Source: Pinguiococcus pyrenoidosus (taxonomy: Eukaryota > Sar > Pinguiophyceae > Pinguiochrysidales > Pinguiochrysidaceae). From it: a stretch of 32,586 nucleotides of DNA. Positions 1 through 10,389 of the stretch are shown here, piece by piece (positions within the stretch are counted from its first letter, which is position 1; the number at the start of each line of letters is the position of its first letter). The translations under genes were made by a program, and so were the position numbers. Location: NCBI GenBank assembly GCA_019677205.1, contig JAAMXY010000603.1, forward strand, positions 1 to 32,586. The letters are read 5' to 3'. The notes under the pieces are model-generated. The model saw only the letters and a list, made by a program, of their open reading frames with translations. It searched no databases and was not told where the DNA came from.

Positions 1-438
1 TGACAGGACGGACGGGCGGAGGCGCACCTGAGAGCGGCTTGCTGCTGCATAGCACAGCCACAGCAGCAGCTGAGCGAGGAGCGCACGCATCGTGGCCCAC
101 GCGCGGCCGAGGGGCTCAGCTGACGGCTCCGCGCGCGCGAGCAAGCGCCTTTTCCGCCGAAGCTTTCTGCGGGGCTGAGGGCCTCGCGACGCATTCGCAG
201 GCGAAGTGCCCTGCGACCTGGAAACTCCGTTTCGGAGCAAGTCCGGGCGTTGAGCTATGTACATGCGGGCGTGATACGTGGAGCCAGAGAGCCCTTTGAC
301 GTTCGACTAGCATTTCATTTCACCTTAAAAAGCATGAGGTTTTGAGGGAAGATTCGTAACGTCGGTGCTGGTGGCTCGGAAAGCTCCGCCTTTGGCTGCC
401 ACTTCTTGAAGCGCAGCCTCGGGCTTGGCGCGCCGACG
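1..438. other. Upstream region of LARS, no gene seen
   Basis: GC-rich sequence left of the leucyl-tRNA synthetase start. Short open frames exist on both strands, but none has recognisable protein features or paired splice sites. The last 130 bases are less GC-rich and contain a short A-run near 327. This is probably promoter and 5' UTR of the gene starting at 439. I see no sharp core-promoter motif. Confidence 0.4.
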
Positions 439-3400
439 ATGTCGTCCAAGGGGGGCCTTCCCTTCTGTCTCCAGCGCACGTCGCGCTTCAGCATCCTGCG
501 CGTCAGCGAGGAGACGCCCAGGTGCGTATCCGCGAGCTGGCCGAGCGCCCTGGCCCGTGGCCCGCCGGCTCACGCGCGTCTGTCTGTCACAGGCCGGCGC
601 CCAAGAAGGCCAAGAAGGCCGCAGCCGGCGCGCAGGAGTCCAAGCCTGTGCGGGAGGAGGCGGAGCAGAGCTTTGCGCGCCGAGATGGGCTGCTGCGCAT
701 CCAGGAAGAGATCCAGCGCCTGTGGGAGTCGGAGAGAACCTTCGAGACGGACCGCCGAAACGATCGCGGCAACGGCAAATTCCTGGTGACTTTCCCGTAT
801 CCCTACATGAATGGGCGCCTGCATCTTGGCCACGCCTTCAGCATGACCAAGGCGGAGTTCCGCGCCCACTACGAGCGCCTCAAAGGCCGCAATGTGCTGT
901 TTCCCTTCGGCTTCCACTGCACGGGCATGCCCATTCAGGCGGCCGCCAACAAGCTTCGAGACGAACTCAAGACCTTCGGCTGCCCGCCGGAGTTTCCCGC
1001 CGCGGAGGCGCCCCAGAAGCCCAAGCTGGAGGACCAGGCTCCCAAGGCCGCCCCCGAGAAGAAGGGCAAGGGCAAGAAGTCCAAGCTGGTCGCCAAGACG
1101 GGCACGGGCGTCGTGCGCCAGTGGAACATCCTCAAGCGCATGGTGCCGGAAGCGGAGATTCCCGAGTTCGTGGACCCGCTGAAGTGGCTGCAGTACTTCC
1201 CGCCGTATGGGATGGTGGATCTCAAGGCCTTTGGCGTCGCGAGTGACTGGCGCCGCAGCTTCATCACCACCAGCGTCAACCCCTACTACGACTCGTTCAT
1301 CCGCTGGCAGTTCGCCAAGCTGCGCGCCGGCGGCCGCATCAAGTATGGGCGCAGGCCCAGCGTCTTCAGCATCCTGGACGGGCAGGTCTGCGCGGACCAT
1401 GACCGCGCGAGCGGAGAGGGCGCGACCCCGCAGGAGTACACCATCGTCAAGCTGCGCGTACCGGAGGACGCCCTCGCGAGCCACGCCAAGCTGTCGAGTC
1501 TGAGCGGCAAGGACGTCTTCCTGGCCCCCGCCACCCTGCGTCCGGAGACGATGTACGGCCAGACGAACTGCTTCGTGCTGCCGGACGGACAGTACGGGGC
1601 GTACGAGATCAAGGGCGGCGACGTGCTCGTCATGAGCGAGCGAGCTGCCAAGGGCATGATGTATCAGGAGCTGGAAGCGGAGAGGGTCGGCGAGCTCAAG
1701 TGCCTCGTGCCGGACATCAGCGGGTGGGACCTGCTTGGGCTTCCTCTGAACCCGCCGCAGGCCACCTATGACACGGTGTACACCCTTCCGCTGCTGACGA
1801 TCAGCATGGGGAAGGGCACGGGCGTTGTGACGTCGGTGCCGTCCGACGCCCCCGACGACTACGCGGCGCTCAAGCAGCTGCAGGACAAGCCCGACTACGC
1901 CGAGAAGTACAACATCCTGCCGCACATGGTGGACTTCGAGGTGGTCCCGATCATCGAGATCCCCGGCTATGGCAACATGGCGGCCGTGACGATGTGCGAG
2001 AAGCTCGGCGTCAAGAGCCCGAATGACCGCGAAAAGCTTGCCGCCGCGAAGGACGAGGTCTATCTGAAGGGCTTTACGGATGGCGTCCTGCTGGTCGGGC
2101 CCTACGCCAACAATCCGGTGAAGGACGTCAAGGCTCGCATCCGGGCGGATATGATCGCAGCCGGGACGGCTCTCGCCTACTGGGAGCCGGAGTCCAAGGT
2201 CATGTCGCGCTCTGGGGATGAGTGCATCGTGGCGCTCACCGAGCAGTGGTATCTGAGCTACGACGACGAGGAATGGACGAAGCAGGTCATGGATCACATC
2301 ACGTCGGACGCCTTCAATGCGTACGCGCCCACCGTCCAAGGCGAGTTTGAGCACCGGGTCGGGTGGCTCGGCGAGTGGGCCTGCAGCCGGAAGTTCGGGC
2401 TGGGCACGCTCCTCCCCTGGGATGAGAGCTGGGTCATCGAGAGCTTGTCCGACAGCACGATCTACATGGCGTACTACACCATCGCGCACCTGCTGCAGGG
2501 CGAAGCCAACCTGGACGGGAAGAAGGTTGGCCCGTCCAACGTGCCTCCGGAGGCGTACACGGAGGACATCTGGGACTACATCTTCTTCGGCGGGGACAAG
2601 CCGAGCTCGCCCCACGCGGAGGTGTTCGAGGAGCTCCGGACGGAGTTCGAGTACTGGTACCCGATGGACCTGCGCGTCTCGGCCAAGGATCTGATTCCGA
2701 ACCACCTCACAATGGCTCTGTTCAACCACTGTGAAGTGTGGAAGAGCCGGCCCGACCTGTGGCCCAGGGGCATGTACGCAAACGGGCACATCCTCGTCGA
2801 CGCGGAGAAGATGTCCAAGTCGAAGGGGAACTTCATCATGATGCACGAAGGGATATCGAGCTTCTCGGCGGACGCGGTGCGATTCGCCTGCGCGGATGCC
2901 GGCGACACGTCCGAGGATGCCAACTTTGCGCGCGCGACGGCAAACACGGCGATTCTGATGCTCACCACCGAGCTGGACTTCATCAGCACCTCGCTCAAGG
3001 AGATGGAGGAAGGCGCAAAGGGCGATCGAATCGCCACGATGAGAGGAGCCCACCTGCCGGCCTGGACCTTCTTCGACAAGGCCTTTGAGAACGACATGAA
3101 CGTGCTCATCGCCATCGCAGATCGCAAGTGTGAGCAGATGCTCTTCCGAGATGCCCTAAAGGCCGGGTTTTTCGAGATGCGCCTTGCCCGCGACCGGTAT
3201 CGCGACTGGGCGGTCCAGACCGGTGCGGGAATGCACGCCGGCCTGCTCCGCCGCTGGATCGAGGCGTCCGTCATCATGCTGTCGCCTTTCTGCCCGCACT
3301 GGGCGGAGCACATCTGGAGGAGCGTGATGGGCCACACGACCACGGTCTTCAAGGCCGATTGGCCGAAGGCGGAGCAGGAGGATGCCCTGACGTCGCAGAT

Positions 3401-3902
3401 GTCGGCCTTTTTGATGAACTCGATCAAGGACTTCCGCCGGTCCACGGCGAAGAAGTCGGGAAAGAAGGGCTCCGCACCGGCCAAGGCCTCGACGTCGGCC
3501 GCCATTTTTGTCTCTGTGGAGTGGGTGGATTGGAAGCAGATGGTGCTTGCGTACATGCGAAGCGTGTACGACCAGAACGGATCGAGCTTCCCGCCTACCT
3601 TCAACAAGGACCTGAAGGGCTTCCTCATGGAGGAGGAGAATGGACTGAAGCCGCAGATGAAGTCCGCGATGCAGTTCGGGAACTACATCAAGCCGATTGT
3701 CGAAGAGATGGGCCCCGTGGCGATGGCCGAGCAGAGTCCATTTGACCAGGAGGAGCTCCTAAGGCAGCACGCGGAATACATCGCAAAGCAGCTGGAGTTG
3801 GAGACGGTGCGGGTCTACCTGGCGTCGGACACTTCCGCTCCTGGCCCGGACAGGACGAAGGCGCAGGCCGAGCCGGGCAGGCCCACCATTGCCCTGGTGT
3901 AG
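439..3902 (+). CDS. LARS1: Leucyl-tRNA synthetase, cytosolic (eukaryotic/archaeal) type
   Basis: Charges tRNA-Leu with leucine. Two exons, 439-521 and 593-3902, joined across a 71-nt intron (GTGCGT at 522, TCACAG ending at 592). The phases match (codon AG+G), giving about 1130 aa. The class I signature HLGH is at residues 105-108 and KMSKS at 767-771. Between them lies a CP1 editing domain with the conserved stretches TLRPETMYGQTN and SVPSDAPDDYAAL, typical of cytosolic LeuRS. An anticodon-binding domain and a C-terminal extension follow. ATG 439 is the first in-frame ATG. Reading the intron through from 522 gives a false N-terminus. The first 28 residues from exon 1 are basic and free of acids up to about residue 23, which could be a weak targeting sequence (inference). 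The family is certain; the N-terminus is likely. Confidence 0.95.
522..592 (+). other. Intron 1 of LARS (71 nt)
   Basis: The 5' site is CCCAG|GTGCGT and the 3' site is a pyrimidine-rich run ending CTGTCACAG. Removing it joins an ATG-led exon in frame to the LeuRS body. The frame happens to stay open through the intron, so an unspliced reading looks like a longer ORF without an ATG. Confidence 0.8.
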
Positions 3903-4368
3903 TCAGATGCAGCCGGCACGAAATCGAAACCAAAAGCAAATCCCATCTTCTTTTTGGAAAACTCATCTGTTGAGGGAGCTGCCCACTGCCGAGAGGAGTT
4001 CTATCCTTGAAATGGCCTTCTCAGCCAGGATGACTTCTCGTGGCAATTGGCGTATACCCCTGCGGCTCCGGTGCAGGCCCAAGAGGCCTCTTCGTCAGCG
4101 TCGCCACGGAAGACACGTCAGCATGGTCTAGAGAGCTTTGCTGGACGCCGACTGGCACAAGCCCTTTGCCCCCCGCTCCTCAGATGTGGAATCGTTCGGC
4201 ATGGCGGAGAGCTGTTGCTTCGCGTGGCAAAGACTGGGGGTTGATCGCGAGGTGCTCAGCTTCGGAGGAAGGAAGTCACTCTGGGCGCCGACCGCCAGTA
4301 TCTGTTCGAGCCACGCAGCGTAAAAACCACGTGGAACGTCCGAAACGTAGGCGCGAATGTCAAACAGT
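3903..4368. other. Short intergenic between convergent genes
   Basis: LARS ends at 3902 (+) and the seven-exon gene ends at 4369 (-), so this is shared 3' flank. On the minus strand a GTAAGA follows the codon for Gly near 4404, and possible acceptors lie 100-125 nt further on. A frame from about 4301 to 4130 stays open, so the seven-exon gene could have one more 3' exon here. The simple stop at 4369 is preferred. Confidence 0.35.
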
Positions 4369-5760
4369 CTATGGGCTTCTTGATCTCATGGGTACACCTC
4401 TTACCCCGATGCGCTTGGGCAGCTTCTCCCAGAAGCCGGTCTTCCTGGGCGTGAACCTCCCTGCCTGCGTGAGCTCGGGGAGACCTGGTGCCGAGTCCAC
4501 GTGAGTGAGGCAAGGAATTGGCAATGCGCCAGCCTCCTCGACCTCCGAAACGACATACCTTCACATCGAAGAGGCGTGTTTGGAGTGTAGTCTGACTTGC
4601 TGAACTGATCCTCGACGCCGCTCGAGGGGAGGTCATCCCGGCCGACTCCCAGGACGGTGGACATCTTCGGCTTGCTGACGCCGTCTCGGAGCATGTGATC
4701 CTGCCGATAGTCGTGCGCCGGCCCGGAATCGGGGGGGCCATAGAACCTGCACGCCCGGCGCGTCCATGCTTTAGACACGAGCCTTTCGCCTTTCGCAGTT
4801 TGTTGCCGCGAAAACGCACCTATCCGCTCCTTGACGAAGCAGAATCTTGGCCATGTGCTTGGTCTCCTCCGTCTGGACGTCGATCTCTCTGAAAGGGATC
4901 GATTCAGCTGAATCACGATTGCGGACGTCGCTGCCGGCGAGCTTGAGCGCTTCTGCGGTGCTCACCTTCTCGTTGGCTTCTCCCAGAGCTCGGGATACTG
5001 CTTCTTGAGGCACTTCGGATCGAAGTCTCCGGAGATCATGTTGAAGGCGTTGCGGTGATCTATCCAGTTCAATCGCTCGCATCGACCCTTGGCGTGCTTC
5101 TCGAGCCTGGAAGGACACCGAGCTGAGGTTCACGCACTCTTTTCGCTTCGCGCAGAAATGCACATCCCGTGACGCGAGGCTCTACCTCGTGGCGCGCTTT
5201 GCCCTCCTCTCAAGCTTCTGCTGCTTCATCGCGATCGGTGCGCTTCTTCTCCAGAATCCAAGGCGGAACTTCGACGTGCGAAGCCCAGTCGGATTGTGTA
5301 GCACTCCATGCTCGGTCGGCTGGCCACAGCGCCGCGGCCGACGGCTTTGGTGAGGAAGGGAGACTGCCGAGTATGGCGGACAGCACATACCTTTGGCCCT
5401 TCGTAGTGGTGCAAGTACTCCCAGTCTTTCTCAAAAGCGGGCTGACCCCACGGGTATCCCTTTCGCTTGCCGAAGTTCACAGCTGGAGACTGCGATCGTT
5501 CTTGGATCCTGCGAAAGCTTGGGAGTAAGCAAAGGCCAGCGGCGTTCCGCTCGTGCCGCATGGTCGTACCAAACGTTCGACGAGCGGGCGTCGTGGCCTT
5601 GATGCCGCCTCGTCTGATGGGATCAGCAGAATAGGTCGGCACAGCTTGCATGGGAGCGGAGGTCGACGGGCCGCAGCATTCGCTACCTGAATGATGGAGG
5701 CAGCGCTGTCGTTCTTGGCATAGTGATTTGGTGCGGGCCTCTTTGCTTGACGGCGCTCAT
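4369..5760 (-). CDS. Unrecognised basic protein, seven short exons (314 aa)
   Basis: No long ORF exists here, but seven exons splice into one frame on the minus strand: 5760-5687, 5613-5391, 5319-5186, 5106-4966, 4888-4820, 4746-4559 and 4484-4369. The introns are 73, 71, 79, 77, 73 and 74 nt. Each is GT..AG, and all six junctions keep phase (2,0,2,2,2,1). The spliced product is 314 aa, basic, rich in Arg, Lys, Pro and aromatic residues, with no signal peptide or membrane segment. A Lys/Arg-rich helical stretch (MKQQKLERRAKRATRLEKH) spans the exon 3-4 junction. Distinctive stretches include KGYPWGQPAFEKDWEYLHHY, GDFDPKCLKKQYPELWEKP and KPKMSTVLGVGRDDL. I do not recognise the family. The short Pro/Trp/Tyr-rich motifs suggest a structural or filament-associated protein, but that is only an impression. 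The second acceptor (at 5320) is the least certain junction. Confidence 0.7.
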
Positions 5761-7590
5761 CGAGGACCACCAGTGCCGGACTCATGCTCCGCGGTCTTTG
5801 GTTCTCCTACTCCGCGAAGGGAGAAGGGAGCAGTGCCGTAGGAAGTCAAGGCACTCACTCCCGTGAGGAAGGCGCAGTAGGGGAACTCCCGGAACCGCCA
5901 AGGCCAAGGCTGCCGAGTCCGGGAAGCCTCTGGTCCCATGCTTCCGTCACGCAAGACTGGGTGCTGCATATGCACATATTTAATCTGTATCATACCAGGG
6001 CACAGCAAGGAATAGCTCTCAGGTCTGTACAAGGCCTGAAAGCCACATCACAGATGTTCTGGCTTCTGGCTCGCTTCGGGAAGCTCGGCTGGGCTTTTTG
6101 GAGCTTTCTGGGAGGCGCAAACGCTCCGGTTCAGCTTGGATCGCCTTGCTACGAGGCCAGAAACATGCCAAGATGAGCAGCAAGATCGTAGTAGTCACAG
6201 CAGCAGCGGGAACAGCAGCAGCGGTAGCAGCAGCAGCAGGCTAACTGCCTCTTTTGGTGTGGCCGGCTGAAGTGGCATTGATGTCATGGCGGCGCGTAGG
6301 GCGCAAAGAGCCAACTTCGCTTGCAACGACATCGAAGTGGCGAACTTTCTAAAGGTACCGTGGTCGACTGTCGCGGCTTTTTAGAAGGCTTGCCCGCGAT
6401 CCGCCGCGTCACATTTCGTTGTGTGCCTAGGACCCCCTCCGACGGCGCAATCCAATCCACGGCCATCCAGAACCCTACCTGTTCGACGACACTTGGATCA
6501 GCGTGGCACAAGCCACTTGGCGCGACTGGAGCGATGCGGAACGATCGAAAGAGACGGCCTCAATGAGTGCGGCACCCATCCGCAGGGATCGCTCCAGCGG
6601 GCGACCAGTTGGTAGTTCCAAGGAGCACGCACGAGCACGAGCAGGAGAGCGAGAGCAGAGTGCCATCGGCTCGGCTGGATGGGAAAGGGCGGAGCACCTG
6701 GCCAAGACGCACCTGTCCTCGGAGCGCGTTGGCGCGTTTTACCTGATGCCTCGCATCTCTCTGCAAGAGTTTCGTCGGCGCGGCTCGGGTCTCGATCCGA
6801 GGCCGTTCGGGGCTTTCCCCGCGGCAGCATCATCCGTCCCCGCTGCGACCGGGGATGGCGGCGATTTGCGTGATGATCTTCGGGCACAAGACAGGAACGT
6901 CCCGGAAGCTGACGAGTGCCTTCCAGGTCAGGCCCATCGAACGAGGGCAGGCAGGCCGCGGCGTGGGAGCGGTCCGACGCTAGGGAAACCGTTGCTCACG
7001 CCGCTTTCTGCGGGAGAGAAGGACAGGATGCGGTGGAGGAAGTTCCTGCGCGACACTCGACGGATCCGGGCTTGCACGCAGCAGGATCCGCCGCGGCGTT
7101 CTCGCGCGGTGGGTAGCTTAGCAGCTCGTTGAGATGAAGCGCGCCCTTTCCGGAACCGTGCCGAGTCGTGTCCGGCATCCGCTTTGATCCCCGGTCGGAG
7201 TTGCAGGGTCATCCCGGCGAGCTTGGAGCGAGACAGAGAAGCAGATCACAAAGAAGAAGCATTCGTCAGAAGCACTGTGCTGACGAAGAACACGAATACG
7301 AACAGGAAACGCTACTTGTCCACAGATCCGCTCGTCAGATCCCTCACATCTTCTACAAGGATTCGCCGCACAGCTGCCCGGGAGCTATGCGAGGTCGAGG
7401 TCGATGGTACAGAAGCTATTGACAGAATGTGGAGACGATGCTTGAGACGCACTGTGGGATGCTTTTCCTGGTTCCGGTGCCGTCAAAGGAAGAGTACAGT
7501 TGCTTTCTGACCACTTGCTCTTCGCGGCTACAAACGACAAGATCATTCCTAGTCAATGAAACTCCAGCCAGACTTTGCACTAGCGTATCG
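5761..7590. other. 1.8 kb without a convincing gene
   Basis: Lies between two minus-strand genes, so it holds the promoter of the seven-exon gene and the 3' flank of SQD1. Open frames occur on both strands (for example 6563-7132 plus and 6475-6850 minus), but their base composition by codon position does not separate a coding strand. An intron-like element is visible on the minus strand at 6742-6675 (CATCAG|GTAAAA to CCCATCCAG). It would join two open stretches, ending in CEAS and starting with AEPMALCS, so another short-exon gene may be here. Nothing recognisable is encoded. Confidence 0.35.
6193..6241 (+). repeat. Imperfect CAG/AGC trinucleotide microsatellite
   Basis: A run of CAG/AGC units interrupted by GGGAA and GGT, in the non-coding stretch between two minus-strand genes. 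No open frame across it looks like a polyglutamine protein. Confidence 0.7.
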
Positions 7591-9032
7591 TTAGGCTTGA
7601 GCGGCTCCCTCCTTGACGGCTTCTGTCTTAAGCTTGTTGGTGGAGGCCGCCTTGGCCCTGCTCTTGTTCCAAAACGCCGTGGGGAGAATCTTCTCCTTGA
7701 TGCACCGGTCGGAGTACCGCTTGGCGACATCGCGGACCTCACTGAACAGTCCCTCCTGGAGCGTGATCGGCTCCAACCCCAGGTTGCAAAATTTGGCGTT
7801 CGCAACGTCAAGCTCGTTCTCCGCGGCTTCGGCACGAGGATTCTCGAGGAACTGGACCTCCGCGCCGCACTGGTCTTGCAAGATGTTGGCGATGTCCCGG
7901 ACACGGCGGGTCTCGGCCACCTGGTTAAAGATCTCTACGGGTGCTCCCGACTCCGGCGGGTTGTTCAGGGCGATCTCGATGCACCTTGCCGTATCGCTGA
8001 TGTGGATGAAGGCCCGCGTCTGCCCGCCGGTGCCGTACACCGTGAGCGGCACGTCTAGGGCCGCCTGCATGAGGAAGCGGTTGAGCACGGTGCCGTAGTC
8101 TCCGTCGTAGTCGAAGCGGTTCAAGAGGCGCTCGTCCCGGATGGTCTGCGGCGTGGTCGTGCCCCACACGATGCCCTGGTGCAGGTCCGTGACCCGCAGC
8201 TGGTCGTTCTTCTGGTAGAACTGGAAGAGCAGCGCGTCCAGGCACTTGGTGGCGTGGTAGATCGAGCCCGGATAAGCCGGGTGCAGAATCTTCTTGGGCT
8301 CGCCATTGGGCATCACGACGTCGATGTAGCCCTCGGGGATCTCCCCGCCGCTGGTTCCGTAGCCATAGACGCCCATGGTGCCCAGGTGTACCACGTGCAC
8401 GTCGACCTCGGACTCGACGATGGCGCACATGAGGTTGTGCGTCGCGCTGAGGTTGTTGTCGATGGTGTAGCGCTTGGTCTTGGAGCTCCTCATGGAGTAC
8501 GGCGCCGCCCGCTGCTCCGCGAAGTGCACCACGGTGTTGGGCTGCTCGGCCTTGATGAGCTGCACCAGCAGGTCGTAGTCCTTGGCCAAGTCCAGGTTCA
8601 CGAACTCGATGCTGCGGCCCGACACCTGGTTCCACGCCGCCACCCGCTGCTCCATGGTGGAGATGGGCGTCAGGGAGTCGCAGCCGAGGTCATGGTCGAT
8701 CTTCCGCCGCGACAAGTTGTCCACGATCATGACATCGTGGCCCTGCTCCGACAGATACAGAGCGGTGGGCCAGCCACAGAAGCCGTCGCCACCGAGCACC
8801 AGCACTTTCTTCTTCTCCGGGCTCGCCCCGTTGGGCGCGACCATCGAAACACGAGTGCGAGGTCTGCGAGAGCCAAAGAATGCGCGCGTGAGGCCTTAGA
8901 TTGGGAAACACAGCTGCTTCAACTCGTGCGTTCGTACCCCACAGCGGCGCGAGCGCCGGACGCCAGGGGCATGCGGAACGCGCTCGCCGGCGCCACAGCG
9001 GCAGCAGCGAGAATGAAGAAGACGAACAACAT
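7591..9032 (-). CDS. SQD1: UDP-sulfoquinovose synthase, plastid-targeted precursor
   Basis: Makes UDP-sulfoquinovose from UDP-glucose and sulfite, the first committed step of plastid sulfolipid (SQDG) synthesis. Two exons, 9032-8938 and 8863-7591, with a 74-nt intron whose 3' site is an excellent TTTGGCTCTCGCAG; the phase is kept (GG+A). The precursor is 455 aa. Exon 1 gives a hydrophobic signal peptide (FVFFILAAAAV) ending PASA, then Phe at residue 19 and a Ser/Arg/Ala-rich transit peptide. The mature part is a short-chain-dehydrogenase fold: the NAD-binding LGGDGFCG at 55-62, LGTMGVYG with Thr194, and YHATK with Tyr234 and Lys238, matching the Thr/Tyr/Lys catalytic set of this family. Length and motifs agree with plant and algal SQD1. 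The ATG at 8844 would give a targeting-free protein and is probably internal. Confidence 0.93.
8864..8937 (-). other. Intron separating the SQD1 targeting exon
   Basis: The 74-nt intron on the minus strand starts GTACGA at 8937 and ends TTCTTTGGCTCTCGCAG at 8864. The frame of exon 1 meets a stop (TGA) inside the intron, so splicing is needed to join the signal peptide to the enzyme. Confidence 0.85.
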
Positions 9033-9936
9033 CGCGGTCCGGAGGAATCAGACCACTCGAAAGAGCGGAACGCGCGCGTCTCTCTCACTCTCCTTGCGTC
9101 TCTCTTGTTCAGCACAGGCGATAGGATCAACACTTCATACAAGTAGGTGAACATACATGGAGAAACTCGCAAATATAGGGTTGAATATGTTGATTATTTA
9201 TATCATATATTCATGCCTTTGTTTCTATCACATTTGAATATTAGCATCAGGATTACCTCGGATTTTTCATACATCTGAAATGAACACCTACTTGAAGCTC
9301 TTGGCAAAGGAGTCACCCTCCGCAGAAACTGCAAGAAGCAAACAACGAGCATGACAAAGATCCTGTAGAACGCAAGATCCAATCCGATGACGCAACAGGA
9401 ATGGTTGGTTGAGGATCAGAATCCTTTCAGTTACCAATGACCATAGACCGGTGTCTCGTCAGCCATTGTCGCTGCTCTTCATCGACCCCGCAATGGGGGA
9501 CGGAAGCAAGAGTCTTGTAAACGAATAAATTAGCATACTCAAAAATCTGTGAAGTTCAACCAATCAGCAACAGTTTTATCACTACGGAGTGAGACACGGC
9601 CAGAACGTCTATCCAATTCCGATATTCGTGGACCAAAGCCAGAAACCAGAAACGCGGACAGGAGACGGGAAGACGGGAGGCAGGAATCCCGCTGGGCCGC
9701 TGGGCGCCGAAGCAACGGGTATCCTAGCCTAGGGCCTAGGGCCTAGCTAGGGCTTGGGATTTCGTGTTCTATCAGTTCTATCGCGACAGCCCAAAGCTGG
9801 GCCAAGAGGAGGAGGAGCATGCGGCGGGAGCCAACGTGCGGGCGGCGTCCGCGGAATTCGCGTCCAGGTCAGGAGTCGTCCCGGAACCGGGTTGCGTGCA
9901 AAGCAGAGGTACACGAAAGCTGCTCTCCCTGCTCCG
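9033..9936. other. Divergent intergenic region with an AT-rich island
   Basis: Upstream of SQD1 (minus) and of the small Cys-rich ORF (plus). Bases from about 9170 to 9290 are strikingly AT-rich for this window, with TTATTTATATCATATATTC near 9195. This could be a promoter region for SQD1. Bases 9722-9750 contain iterated CCTAGGG/CCTAG units. No coding exon is evident. Confidence 0.4.
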
Positions 9937-10191
9937 ATGCCGTGGACCAATGGCGGCAAGGGAATCAACCAGGTGAAGAACTCTGGAGCCGTTGCCGCTG
10001 CTTTGTTCGCTTGCTGCCAGTTGGGGCCGCAGCAGTGGTGTCCCGCGTGTGACCGACCGGTTCGGAAGTGGAAGGAGTGCCCGACCAGTCATCAGTGGAA
10101 GGTCCGGCCTGGCTGCGGCTTCTCAGGCCCTGATGGCCTGATGGTACTTCATGAGGCCCTGTACGATGCACTCCCTGCATCGGCTGCCTAG
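9937..10191 (+). CDS. Small Cys-rich hypothetical protein (84 aa)
   Basis: An ATG-initiated 84-aa frame with an unusual composition. A hydrophobic stretch, SGAVAAALFACCQ, is followed by a cysteine cluster with spacing CC..WCPAC, then KWKECP, a His and PGCG. The spacing CxxC-x9-C-x12-C resembles a small zinc-binding module of the zinc-ribbon or treble-clef kind, though the family is not identified. The open frame continues upstream of 9937 without an ATG, so a missed 5' exon is possible. No neighbour explains its role; it lies 198 bases upstream of the membrane protein start. The Cys/Trp-rich composition is unlike the random frames nearby, which is the main support for it being a gene. Confidence 0.4.
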   Translation: MPWTNGGKGINQVKNSGAVAAALFACCQLGPQQWCPACDRPVRKWKECPTSHQWKVRPGCGFSGPDGLMVLHEALYDALPASAA

Positions 10192-10389
10192 GAATGACTT
10201 GCACCAGGCTGGACTTCTTGGATAGCTGCCTCGGCAAGGGCCCAGTCGAAGCTGCGAGCTGCGCACCCTGCTCACGCTGCTGTGCCATATGCGGATAAGG
10301 GTGTCGGGGAGCACGCAGACAGAGGGGAGGGGGAGGGCTTCACCTCCTCTTCGCACCTCGGGACAGCTCGAGCTGTGCGCAGCTGGAAG

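Noticed and set aside
570-3053. 827-codon open frame on the minus strand
   Set aside because: It is antisense to the LARS body, whose motifs are certain. Long antisense frames are expected in GC-rich coding DNA with GC-rich third positions.
6563-7132. Plus-strand ATG frame of about 190 codons
   Set aside because: No domain, low-complexity Arg/Ala/Gly composition, and the opposite strand is equally open and has an intron-like element. Not enough to call a gene.
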